NCBI GenBank assembly: GCA_964404745.1
Contig: CAYOLG010000019.1
Location: 22,302 to 86,301 of the forward strand
Reading direction: 5' to 3'
DNA length: 64,000 nucleotides
DNA from: Pelagisphaera sp964404745
GTDB taxonomy: Bacteria > Verrucomicrobiota > Verrucomicrobiia > Opitutales > Opitutaceae
The translations under genes were made by a program, and so were the position numbers. The notes under the pieces are model-generated. The model ran no database searches, had not been told where the DNA came from, and saw only the letters and a list, made by a program, of their open reading frames with translations. Of this stretch, positions 54,632-62,530 are shown piece after piece (the stretch's first letter is position 1; each line of letters opens with the position of its first letter).

Positions 54632-56155
54632 CTAGCGGCTAATGACTCCAAAATTGATTTCAGATACGAAGTCGGCAATAATAGCGACCACATCCCGGTT
54701 ATAGAGACCTAGGCCGATTAGGATGGCAGAGGAGGCAAGAAGCGGCAGCAGCATCGAAAACGACGCCTCGGTCGGTCCTTCCTCTATTGAATCCCCATGG
54801 TGGTGCTCTCCGTGCCCTTCTGCGGGTTTGGCTCCAAAGTAGGCGATTTCGATGATTCGGAAGAAGAGCACAGCATTAATCAGGCTAGAGATGAGCAAGG
54901 CAGCGACGTATTCCCAGTTTCCGGAGGCAATTCCTCCCTGTATCAAGTACCATTTGCTGAAAAAGCCTGCAGTGGGAGGAATGCCGATGAGTGAAAATGC
55001 CCCGACCAAGAAGCCGACCATGGTGAGCGGCATTTTGGTAAATAGCCCATCCATTGCGTTCAAGTCGCGCCTCCCGGTTTTAGCGAAAATGATTCCGGCG
55101 AAGAGAAAGACGCAAAGCGTCATAAACGCGTCGGCTATGATGTGGTAGATTGATCCGATCAATCCCATTTCATCGGCGAGCCAAACGCCGCCAACCATGT
55201 AGCCGACTTCGGCAATAATCAGATAGGCCAGCATCTTCCGGAGATCGGTCTGAGCCAAGGCCGAGATCGACCCCACAAGAATCGCTGCCACCGACATCCA
55301 GACGACGATATCGCTCCAATCCAACTGGCCAAAGGTGTAGTCAGCCCCAAAAACGGTGAAGGTCAGGCGGATCATGACGTAGATCATGACTTTGGTCACT
55401 AAGGGCCCTAGGACAGCGCTGCTCGTGGTTGGGGCGAAAGCGTATGAGTTGGGTAGCCAGGCGTGGAGTGGGAAAAAGGCCATTTTGATCCATACCCCGA
55501 CAGTAATGAGAATGAAGGCCACGAGTATGGCGGTAGAATCGAATATGCCGCGAGCAATGAGCTGCTCGTGGATGTCGACCATGTTTAGCGAGCCCGTTTT
55601 GATATACAGGTAGCCAACGCCAAGCAGGTAAAACGAAGCTCCTATCGTCCCCATAATCACGTATTTGTAGGCGGCGAGAGCTGCTCTTCCAGGGCCCATG
55701 GCGATGAGAGCGTAGCTTGTTAGGGCAGATACTTCGATCAGAACGAAAAGGTTAAACGCGTCGCCCGTGATCACCATGCCGAGCAGTCCCGTCATGAGCA
55801 GCAGGTAGAGCGTATAATATTGGGATGTCCGGTCCCCTGTTTCCGCTGGAACCTGGCGCTTGGAATAGATTGCAGCGAGTAGCCCTACTGTGGATACAGC
55901 TGTAACGACGAGCGCGCCGAGGGCGTCGATGCGAAACTCGATACCCATGGGGGGGGTCCAGCCGCCGATCTTGTACCTGATGGTTCCTTCGTTTACGACG
56001 CGAACGAGGACGGCGATACAAGACAGAACAGAGGCCACCAGGCTTATCACCGTTAGAGGAAAGCTTACGCTCTGGACGCGGATTCCCGCCAGCGCCACGA
56101 TGATGGACGCGAAGAACGGGAAAAGGAGAATGAGTGCGGGAGCCTGTTCGATCAT
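54632..56155 (-). CDS. mrpD: MrpD antiporter subunit
   Basis: A 507-residue member of the MrpD/NuoM/N family with about 14 hydrophobic segments. FNLFVLIEVSALTSYALI carries the glutamate and VWIKMAFFPLHAWLPNSYAFAP carries the lysine of the discontinuous helix; DLRKMLAYLIIAEVGYM and GIPPTAGFFSKWYL complete the set. A loop near residue 450 is histidine-rich (HGEHHHGD), as in the MrpC of this operon. It overlaps mrpC by four bases. In Mrp complexes this subunit exchanges sodium for protons. Confidence 0.9.
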   Translation of the reverse strand: MIEQAPALILLFPFFASIIVALAGIRVQSVSFPLTVISLVASVLSCIAVLVRVVNEGTIRYKIGGWTPPMGIEFRIDALGALVVTAVSTVGLLAAIYSKRQVPAETGDRTSQYYTLYLLLMTGLLGMVITGDAFNLFVLIEVSALTSYALIAMGPGRAALAAYKYVIMGTIGASFYLLGVGYLYIKTGSLNMVDIHEQLIARGIFDSTAILVAFILITVGVWIKMAFFPLHAWLPNSYAFAPTTSSAVLGPLVTKVMIYVMIRLTFTVFGADYTFGQLDWSDIVVWMSVAAILVGSISALAQTDLRKMLAYLIIAEVGYMVGGVWLADEMGLIGSIYHIIADAFMTLCVFLFAGIIFAKTGRRDLNAMDGLFTKMPLTMVGFLVGAFSLIGIPPTAGFFSKWYLIQGGIASGNWEYVAALLISSLINAVLFFRIIEIAYFGAKPAEGHGEHHHGDSIEEGPTEASFSMLLPLLASSAILIGLGLYNRDVVAIIADFVSEINFGVISR

Positions 56156-56667
56156 TTGCCGGACTTGATTATATCGTGGATTTCGTTCTCTTCAATGGTC
56201 CCGAATTCCCGGTGCAATTTTTGGATGATCGCCAGTCCCACGCCCAGTGTGGCGACGCCGACGACAATCGCCGTTAGCATGAGAACGTGGACCAGTGGAT
56301 TGGCGAAGTCGTCCCCATCAATGACTACATCAGGCGCATGGCGGGTTGGGTACCCGTATTTGTCGGTCTCATGATGGCCGGTGTCCGACGTTCCGTGGTC
56401 CTCGCTCGATGCGTGATGGGCTTCCTCCCCGTGGTCATCGTGATGGTGGCCGGTGTGAACCTGGTCGTGATACAAGATCGGAATCGTTGCTCCATCCTTA
56501 ACGCCGATGGATACGTAGAAAAGAATGATCGCGGTTTGAAAAACCGACATCCCGATCAGCTTTTTAACCATGTTATTCTTGGCGATCATGGCGTAGAGCC
56601 CGATCATCATGATGATGACGTAGACCCAGTAGTTGAATTTCGCGGATATGGCTTCGAAGAATTCCAT
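56152..56667 (-). CDS. mrpC: MrpC (NuoK-like) subunit with histidine-rich loop
   Basis: A 171-residue protein with the three membrane helices of MrpC/NuoK (about 14-29, 38-55 and 124-148). The family core VIIMMIGLYAMIAKNNMVKKLIGMSVFQTAIILFYVS is split here by position only; NPLVHVLMLTAIVVGVATLGVGLAII is the third helix. Between helices two and three, residues 67-110 contain 12 histidines, an insertion that ordinary MrpC (about 115 residues) lacks. It may bind metal or sense pH. It overlaps mrpD by four bases and follows mrpB by four. Confidence 0.88.
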   Translation of the reverse strand: MEFFEAISAKFNYWVYVIIMMIGLYAMIAKNNMVKKLIGMSVFQTAIILFYVSIGVKDGATIPILYHDQVHTGHHHDDHGEEAHHASSEDHGTSDTGHHETDKYGYPTRHAPDVVIDGDDFANPLVHVLMLTAIVVGVATLGVGLAIIQKLHREFGTIEENEIHDIIKSGK

Positions 56668-56671
56668 GGAA

Positions 56672-57424
56672 CTACAGGCCCTCCTTCATTGTGCCTTTCG
56701 AGGCTAGATTCGAGTAGATCGAATACATGATCGCGGTAACCGTGAAGGCCACGCCTATTTCGACGCCGAGCATGCTGTGGTAGCGGGCTTCGATGGGTGT
56801 GGCTGCCATGATTTTGTGGAGGATGGCGTAATCGAGAAAATTGTATCCGAGAAACATAGACGCCAAGCCAAAACCCGCGTAGATAAGAATTCCAATACCC
56901 GCGAGATTCAGGACTCGCTGTTCGGGTACCCATTTGTGGGCCGCTTGCAAATCGCGAGACAGAGCTATCAAGATAAAGCTAGCGCCAAATATGACTCCCC
57001 CTTGGAATCCCCCTCCAGGACTATGGTGCCCGTGAGCAACGACATAGAGAGCGAAGAGCTGGATAATGGGTATCATCAAGCGGCAGGTCGTGTCGACTAT
57101 GAGATCCGGCCTCTTCTCGTAGACCGTTTGCCCGCCCGCTCCGGGATCATCGGTCCTGAAAACCCGCAGAATTGAGATGATGGCTATACCGGCGGTGAAA
57201 ATGACAACCGTTTCAAACATCGTATCATAGCCTCGGTAGTCTGCCAAGACGGCGGTAACCATGTTGGGCACCGCGGTTTCATGGAAAGTCTCGGTAACGA
57301 AGTGCTGAGACAGCCGGTAGCTGTTAGCGGGGGAGTCCGGATCTCCCCAATCAGGGAAGTCGCCCACCGCAGACAAGAGAAGCCATCCAGTGATGACTAC
57401 GGAGATAAGCGCGAGCGATTTCAA
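56672..57424 (-). CDS. mrpB: MrpB-like subunit with MbhE-type N-terminal part
   Basis: A 250-residue membrane protein. Residues about 1-95 have one leading helix and a GYDTMFETVVIFTAGIAIISILR helix, resembling the C-terminal part of MrpA or the MbhE subunit of archaeal relatives. Residues 110-245 match MrpB: TTCRLMIPIIQLFALYVVAHGHHSPGGGFQGGVIFGASFIL. The fusion, with the separate DUF4040 gene next to it, makes up the part of MrpA that is missing elsewhere in the operon. It overlaps that gene by four bases. Confidence 0.85.
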   Translation of the reverse strand: MKSLALISVVITGWLLLSAVGDFPDWGDPDSPANSYRLSQHFVTETFHETAVPNMVTAVLADYRGYDTMFETVVIFTAGIAIISILRVFRTDDPGAGGQTVYEKRPDLIVDTTCRLMIPIIQLFALYVVAHGHHSPGGGFQGGVIFGASFILIALSRDLQAAHKWVPEQRVLNLAGIGILIYAGFGLASMFLGYNFLDYAILHKIMAATPIEARYHSMLGVEIGVAFTVTAIMYSIYSNLASKGTMKEGL

Positions 57425-57666
57425 TCGGATGACCTCCTAGAAGTTCTGAAAACGGTGGCGATTAGGAACACCGAGCTGACCCCCGCGCCAACGGCGGCTT
57501 CAGTAAAGGCGACATCGACCGCGGCCATACCTGCCCACAACAAGCACATGAGAAAGCTGTAGACACCGAAGATCATGGAGGCGGCCAGCAAATCTTTGAC
57601 CTGAAGCGATATGATGGCGGTGATCACGAGGAACACCAAAATGATGAGATCGAATTGCCAGATCAT
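57421..57666 (-). CDS. DUF4040 / MbhD-like small subunit
   Basis: An 81-residue protein starting MIWQFDLIILVFLVITAIISLQ, with three hydrophobic helices and MAAVDVAFTEAAVGAGVSSVFLIATV, the conserved part of the DUF4040 family found at the C-terminus of MrpA. The start at 57666 overlaps the upstream mrpG by four bases; the longer frame has no family similarity. It appears to be an MrpA fragment encoded as its own gene. Confidence 0.85.
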   Translation of the reverse strand: MIWQFDLIILVFLVITAIISLQVKDLLAASMIFGVYSFLMCLLWAGMAAVDVAFTEAAVGAGVSSVFLIATVFRTSRRSSD

Positions 57667-58007
57667 GGCTTCTCCTCCGTATTTTTTCTGTCTTTGCGCG
57701 TCCAAACCTCCTGGCCGTCTTCGAGACCCGCTTTTATCAGGGCGTGGGTGCTGGTAGGGCTGGCCCACATGATAAAGATGGTGATGAAGAAGATTTTTCC
57801 GGCGATTAGCAGATTGGCTAAATTGAAGTCGGAAAGTTGATAGACAGCGAGTCCGACGAGGACCATAAACACGGACATCGTGTCCCCTTTGCCCGCGGCG
57901 TGCATCCGGGTGTAGAAATCGGGAAAGCGGACTATGCCAACAGCCCCCCCTACAAAGAAAATGATACCGAGGAATACCAGAATTATGCAGATGAGATTCA
58001 AAATCAT
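57663..58007 (-). CDS. mrpG: MrpG subunit
   Basis: A 114-residue membrane protein with the MrpG/MnhG pattern: IFFVGGAVGIVRFPDFYTRMHAAGKGDTMSVFMVL, the best marker of the family, and a later helix with LLIAGKIFFITIFIMWASPTSTHAL. Three membrane segments are visible. Required for assembly or function of Mrp in characterised systems. Follows mrpF by five bases. Confidence 0.92.
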   Translation of the reverse strand: MILNLICIILVFLGIIFFVGGAVGIVRFPDFYTRMHAAGKGDTMSVFMVLVGLAVYQLSDFNLANLLIAGKIFFITIFIMWASPTSTHALIKAGLEDGQEVWTRKDRKNTEEKP

Positions 58008-58012
58008 AGTTC

Positions 58013-58309
58013 TTACTCCTTGATTTCAGACTGCGCGAAACACTTAGCCGGGTTTACGCGATCGAAGTAACGCGCTGCAGCCAGCGATCCAATAAAGTTC
58101 AGCAGCGCGTAGGTGAGGGCGAAGTCCACAAACATGCCTACGCGCTCGAATAGGATGCCAATAATTACCAAAAGTACGGTGGTCTTGGTTCCGATGACAT
58201 TGACGGCGACGATCCGGTCGATCGCGGTGGGGCCAATGATGATCCGGTACAGGATGGGAAGCATGAGCGCGAAAATGGCTATCCCCGCGAAGACGAAAAA
58301 ATTTTCCAT
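58013..58309 (-). CDS. mrpF: MrpF subunit
   Basis: A 98-residue protein with three helices. IYRIIIGPTAIDRIVAVNVIGTKTTVLLVIIG matches MrpF (GPT-xDR-A-N). The start at 58309 is two bases from the mrpE stop, and the open frame upstream has no similarity. MrpF has been linked to cholate efflux and ion transport in other bacteria. Confidence 0.92.
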   Translation of the reverse strand: MENFFVFAGIAIFALMLPILYRIIIGPTAIDRIVAVNVIGTKTTVLLVIIGILFERVGMFVDFALTYALLNFIGSLAAARYFDRVNPAKCFAQSEIKE

Positions 58310-58310
58310 T

Positions 58311-58805
58311 TTAGTCGTTTCCCCTTTCAAAAATCGAAGCAATCTTCCTCTCCATAGTGTCGTCTTGGACTCCTGTGGTGGTGGCTTCGCTGATCGAGTG
58401 AATCAAAAGCTCATCGCCCTCGATATCGATAGTGATGGTTCCTGGCGTGAGCGTTATCGAGTTAGCCAAGAACCACTTGCCGAAATCGGTTTTGAGACCC
58501 GTCTTTATCCTAACGAGCCTCGGCTGTACCTCGGGCAGGTCGCCTGGGCTAAGGGCCAGTTTCAATATGTGCAGATTGGAGAGCAGTATCTGGTAAAGCA
58601 TCCAGCTAAGGTACCAAGGCAGGCGCAGGATCTCCTGCATGCGGACCCCAGCACCTCGCGATCGGTCTGCAAAAAAGAATTCGGAGGAGATTGCCGTAAC
58701 CAATGCCGTGGAAATCAGGCCAAGAGCCAGATGAAAGGCGTCGAATTGACCGGAGAATACGATCCAGATCCCGAAGAGGAGGAGGAAAATGCAAATTCGG
58801 TACAT
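58311..58805 (-). CDS. mrpE: MrpE subunit, first gene of the Mrp operon
   Basis: A 164-residue protein with the MrpE layout: two N-terminal helices (MYRICIFLLLFGIWIVFSG and FHLALGLISTALVTAISS), then a cytoplasmic part with LANSITLTPGTITIDIEGDELLIHSI, the family marker. It starts the run of ten genes, E-F-G-DUF4040-B-C-D-D-small-D, which read towards lower coordinates. No promoter was recognised in the 168 bases up to the divergent DUF1294 gene. Confidence 0.9.
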   Translation of the reverse strand: MYRICIFLLLFGIWIVFSGQFDAFHLALGLISTALVTAISSEFFFADRSRGAGVRMQEILRLPWYLSWMLYQILLSNLHILKLALSPGDLPEVQPRLVRIKTGLKTDFGKWFLANSITLTPGTITIDIEGDELLIHSISEATTTGVQDDTMERKIASIFERGND

Positions 58806-58973
58806 TTAGGAGAGATAGTCGTGGGAAAATTGGGAAAGGTCGCTAGCGATAGGCTAGCGTCAAGGAGGAAAGGAATTCAGAAGAAAAGGCTTTCGGATTT
58901 TTTTCACAAGTATTTTTGGGAAAATCCTCCCTCAATTTGTCTTGATGCTAAATTTTCGCTTGTTGAATGCCCT

Positions 58974-59246
58974 ATGGATCTGGAAAGCCGGTACACGATA
59001 TTAGCCGCTATCAATCTCCTCGCTTTCGGACTTTTCGTCTGGGATAAGTGGCTGGCCAAGACCGGCAAGAGTCGCGTTCCGGAGTGGAAGTTGTTGTCAA
59101 TCATGGTCATAGGAGGTGTAGTGGGTTCGATAGTGGCCATGGTAGCCGTTCGCCACAAAAAGAGAAAACAGAGTTTCCTCTGGAGATTCTATTTATGTGC
59201 AGCCATGGGTTTGGCCTTGATTTTGTGGCTGCTGACGGGCGGGTAG
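58974..59246 (+). CDS. DUF1294 membrane protein
   Basis: A 90-residue protein of the DUF1294 family: NLLAFGLFVWDKWLAKTGKSRVPEWKLL, then GGVVGSIVAMVAVRHKKRKQSFLWRF, with two to three membrane helices. Family members are small inner-membrane proteins of unknown function. The frame stays open far upstream, but that part is antisense to mrpE and mrpF and shows no similarity. Start taken at ATG 58974. Confidence 0.83.
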   Translation: MDLESRYTILAAINLLAFGLFVWDKWLAKTGKSRVPEWKLLSIMVIGGVVGSIVAMVAVRHKKRKQSFLWRFYLCAAMGLALILWLLTGG

Positions 59247-59327
59247 GACGGTTCCCTGAGAAAATTAAAAGAGGGACGATCCCCCTTATTGACTGATATT
59301 TCGTCGAATCTATAGTTACCAATCGCT

Positions 59328-59810
59328 ATGAAAATCGAATATAGATGGATGCGATTTGGGCTGGCAGCTGCGATCGCCCTCGTTCTAGGATCCGCTGTCT
59401 GGGCCCAAAAGAATGCTTACCATTTCAAATTCGGGCTTATGTCGCAAGGGGGCCAAGGCCAACCCGTCGTCTACCTGGAGACGAACCAAATAGAGAAAAT
59501 CGCCGATCCGGCTTATCTTCACGGCTTCTCCATCAAGCGCAAGGACGGGAACCAGTTCTACCTATACTACGTCATCCGCTTTCCGGAACCTTTGCAGGAT
59601 TTGCCCAAAGGCATTGAAAAATACTACACGGTATTGGATGGCGGTCGAGCCCTGCGATCCAAAGAGGAATTTGTCTGGGAGCTTAGTCGAAGCTTCGTTT
59701 TTTCCGAAAGCGATCCCGTTGGCGTCTATCAACTAGAGGTGTATGTCGATGCTGAGCTGTATCGCAAAATCGATTACGACGTACTGCCCGAGTTGAAAGT
59801 AACTTTTTAG
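59328..59810 (+). CDS. Exported protein of unknown function
   Basis: A 160-residue protein with a signal peptide (about residues 1-26, AAAIALVLGSAVWAQ). The mature part is beta-rich with many aromatic residues: YLHGFSIKRKDGNQFYLYYVIRFPEPL and SDPVGVYQLEVYVDAELYRKIDYDV. The pattern suggests a small sandwich fold as in fibronectin- or Ig-like domains. No family was recognised. It stands alone between the DUF1294 gene and a gene-poor stretch. Confidence 0.75.
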   Translation: MKIEYRWMRFGLAAAIALVLGSAVWAQKNAYHFKFGLMSQGGQGQPVVYLETNQIEKIADPAYLHGFSIKRKDGNQFYLYYVIRFPEPLQDLPKGIEKYYTVLDGGRALRSKEEFVWELSRSFVFSESDPVGVYQLEVYVDAELYRKIDYDVLPELKVTF

Positions 59811-60241
59811 GCTAGGCCGGATTCGGCAAAGGCTGAAAATTCTATTCTCCCTGACTTTGTGAAAGCTCCTCGGCTTGCTTTTCTGCTGTATCGGGTAGCG
59901 ACCGATGTTGCCCAGACATGCAGGGCGTCAATTAAACTGAAATTGAGGAAATGAGCCCGCAGGGCCCCGTCTTCGTTTCGAGCTCCGCTGAGGGTGGCTG
60001 CCGCGTTCCACCCTAGAGGACAAGGCAAGAAGGTGGAGCGCGATCTCGCATCTACGCGTCACTGCGGTGGCGCATGCCGAGCGAGCTCAGGTTGACGTCG
60101 ATGCTAGTACGCTGAACAATGCGATCGACCAACTAGTTTAATTAGCTGTGGCCGCTCGTGTTGGTTTGCTTCCGTAAAAGGCTTCAGGGCTTGCTCCGCC
60201 GGGTTTCAGCCCGATGATGGCTCCGTATGTTGAGCCGTTCT
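59811..60241. other. Gene-poor stretch
   Basis: These 431 bases hold no convincing gene. A 73-codon frame on the minus strand (59807-60028) has no start context and overlaps the preceding gene. The base content resembles decayed sequence, in line with the dead gene that follows. Confidence 0.55.
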
Positions 60242-60808
60242 ATGAAAATCCTCATTTTCGCTTCCAGCTTGAATCCGCAGAGTAAGAGTCGACTGCTTGC
60301 CGACGAGTTGATGTCAGCGTGGGAGGGCGGGGGCGCCTTGTAAGCCAATTTACCCGATTTGAAGCAAGCGGACTTGCCTTTTTGCTATGGCGCCGATGCC
60401 TACGAAGATGACCGGGTAATTGCCGCCAATGCGCAGGTTGACGATGCTGATGGCATCGCGTTCGCCTCTCCTATCTAGGTGTACAATGTCAACGCGGCCA
60501 TGAAAAACTTTGTGGAGCTAACCGGACACTCCATGAAAGGAAAATTGGCCGGTTTTCTTTGCGCAGCGGGTGGTCGGATGAGCTACATGTCGTTTATGAG
60601 CTTAGCCAACAGCCTGATGCTCGATTTTCGCATGTTCGTTCTTCCGCGCTTTGTTTACGTGGCCGCGGAGGATTGGGAAGGCAATTCTCTCAAAGATGAG
60701 ATCAGGGGGCGTATTGGAGAGTTTGCTACGAGTTTTCAGAAGGCTGCTTGCCTGGTTTTTCGTTCGCGGCTTCGTTACCCATCGATTTCCTGTTGCGCTA
60801 AGGGGTGA
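60242..60808 (+). pseudogene. NAD(P)H-dependent FMN reductase-like flavoprotein, inactivated
   Basis: The frame from ATG 60242 reads MKILIFASSLNPQSKSRLLADEL, the start of a flavodoxin-fold NADPH-FMN reductase, and is broken by TAA at 60341-60343 and TAG at 60476-60478. Beyond each stop the same frame continues with family-like sequence: LPDLKQADLPFCYGADAYED, then ASPI (stop) VYNVNAAMKNFVELTG and GKLAGFLCAAGGRMSYMSFMSLANSLMLDF. The second stop stands where a tyrosine is usual. No frameshift is needed. Two separate stops make a sequencing error unlikely. It ends 29 bases before the secretion ATPase gene. Confidence 0.85.
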
Positions 60809-60837
60809 GTCAGGCTTAAAGCTTCCGTTGACAGACG

Positions 60838-62523
60838 ATGTTCGACTCTCGAAATGCCGCCATCATAGACATTTGCCGTTCTTACGAGCTGGTGGAAGAC
60901 AGCGTCCTGAAAAACCTGCTGGCATCGTCCGAAGAGCTCAATCGTTCGGTGGCTGGTCTGCTAGTGGATCAAGGTCATCTGAGTCGAGAGATCCTCCTCG
61001 AAAGGGTAGCGAACTTCTTGGGATTGGGTTATCGAGCTGAGACCCCGGCCGATATATCCCAGGAAATTGTCCGTTTGATAAGCGTCGACTTAGCCAGGAT
61101 GTACGGCGTCGTGCCTTTAGAAGCTAGCGATTCTGAAGTGGTCATGATAGCCCTGGACCCCTTTAATCAAGGTTTGATAGACGACCTTTCCTTTGCAGTT
61201 GGGCAAGAGGTTCGTATCGAAGTGGCCGATCCGAAAGTCGTTGCCGAATTGCTGGAAGTGTATTATCGTTTTGGGGACGAGGATTACAAAGGCATTCTCG
61301 ATGAGATTGATCTCAATGAAGCGGAAGATGAGGATATGTCGCTCGAGGACCTCCTCAATATGGCGGGTGAAACGCCTATTATCCGCTTTGTCAATTTGGT
61401 ATTGTCTCAAGCCATACGCGACAAAGCCTCCGACGTGCATTTCGAGCCCTTCGAGGACGAATTCAAAATTCGCTATCGGATTGACGGGGCTCTCCATGAG
61501 ATGTCTCCACCACCTAAGGAGCTGGCCATCCCAATATTGTCGCGTATCAAAGTAATCGGCAATTTGAACATCGCTGAACGACGCGTTCCCCAGGATGGCA
61601 AAGTGCGCTTGACGATTGCTGGCAGGGCGGTCGATTTGCGTATTTCTACGCTACCCACTCAACACGGTGAAAGCATTGTTCTGAGGGTGCTAGACCAGTC
61701 GGCGACTTCTCTGGAGTTGGACAGCATAGGTATGCCCACGGATATAGTGGAAGCGGTGGAACGGACGATTGCCTTGCCCAACGGGATCTTTATCGTGACT
61801 GGACCAACCGGTTCGGGCAAAACAACCACGCTCTACAGCTGTCTGAAGCGCTTGAACCAAGTTGGCTCCAAGCTGATGACCGCTGAGGATCCTATCGAGT
61901 ACGAAATCGATGGAATCATGCAAACCTCTATCAACGCTTCCATTGATCTCACTTTCGCTAATGCTCTGAAAGCGTTCCTTCGACAGGATCCGGACATTAT
62001 TATGGTAGGCGAGATACGGGATCTGGAAACCGCTCAGATTGCCATTCAGGCTTCGCTTACGGGCCACTTAGTCCTCTCGACTTTGCATACAAACGATGCC
62101 GCCGGGGCGGTGACTCGACTCATGGATATGGGTATCGAAGAATTTCTAATCGCTTCCTCAGTCGAGGCGGTCTTAGCCCAGCGATTGCTGCGACGTATCT
62201 GCTCGGATTGCCGCCAAGCCCACACGCCAAGCCTGGCCCTGCTAGAGCAGCTCGAGCTCGAGCCATCGATGTTGGCGGATAAGGATTTCTATGCGGGCAG
62301 AGGTTGCGAGACCTGCGCCAATACCGGTTACCGTGGCCGTTTGGGCATTTTTGAAATACTTTTAGTCAACGAGGCCATTCGGGAGCTGATAGCCGCAGGC
62401 GAGCCGGCTGCGTCGATCCGGGATCGGGCTGTGCAGCAGGGCATGCGTACCTTGCGAGAAGATGGATTGAGAAGCATTTTTACGGGTGCTACTTCTGTTG
62501 AAGAGGTGATACGCTATACCTAG
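60838..62523 (+). CDS. GspE/PilB-type secretion or pilus assembly ATPase
   Basis: A 561-residue ATPase that powers type II secretion or type IV pilus extension. The N-terminal part (about 1-150) is an MshEN-like domain with LLVDQGHLSREILLERVANFLGL. The C-terminal domain has GPTGSGKTTTLYS (Walker A, about 322-334), an Asp box EDPIEYEIDGI, LRQDPDIIMVGEIRDLETAQIA (Walker B) and a His box with TGHLVLSTLHTNDA. A tetracysteine zinc site follows: CSDC and CETC. The gspF-type gene is seven bases downstream. PilB versus GspE cannot be decided without the rest of the operon. Confidence 0.93.
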   Translation: MFDSRNAAIIDICRSYELVEDSVLKNLLASSEELNRSVAGLLVDQGHLSREILLERVANFLGLGYRAETPADISQEIVRLISVDLARMYGVVPLEASDSEVVMIALDPFNQGLIDDLSFAVGQEVRIEVADPKVVAELLEVYYRFGDEDYKGILDEIDLNEAEDEDMSLEDLLNMAGETPIIRFVNLVLSQAIRDKASDVHFEPFEDEFKIRYRIDGALHEMSPPPKELAIPILSRIKVIGNLNIAERRVPQDGKVRLTIAGRAVDLRISTLPTQHGESIVLRVLDQSATSLELDSIGMPTDIVEAVERTIALPNGIFIVTGPTGSGKTTTLYSCLKRLNQVGSKLMTAEDPIEYEIDGIMQTSINASIDLTFANALKAFLRQDPDIIMVGEIRDLETAQIAIQASLTGHLVLSTLHTNDAAGAVTRLMDMGIEEFLIASSVEAVLAQRLLRRICSDCRQAHTPSLALLEQLELEPSMLADKDFYAGRGCETCANTGYRGRLGIFEILLVNEAIRELIAAGEPAASIRDRAVQQGMRTLREDGLRSIFTGATSVEEVIRYT

Positions 62524-62530
62524 TCTGCAA

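Noticed and set aside
58113..58973. Upstream part of a long plus-strand frame leading into the DUF1294 gene
   Set aside because: It is antisense to mrpF and mrpE, low in complexity and without similarity; only the part from 58974 is a real gene.
59807..60028. Small minus-strand gene behind the exported protein gene
   Set aside because: No ribosome binding site or family match, overlaps the 3' end of 59328-59810, and lies in a stretch that looks decayed.
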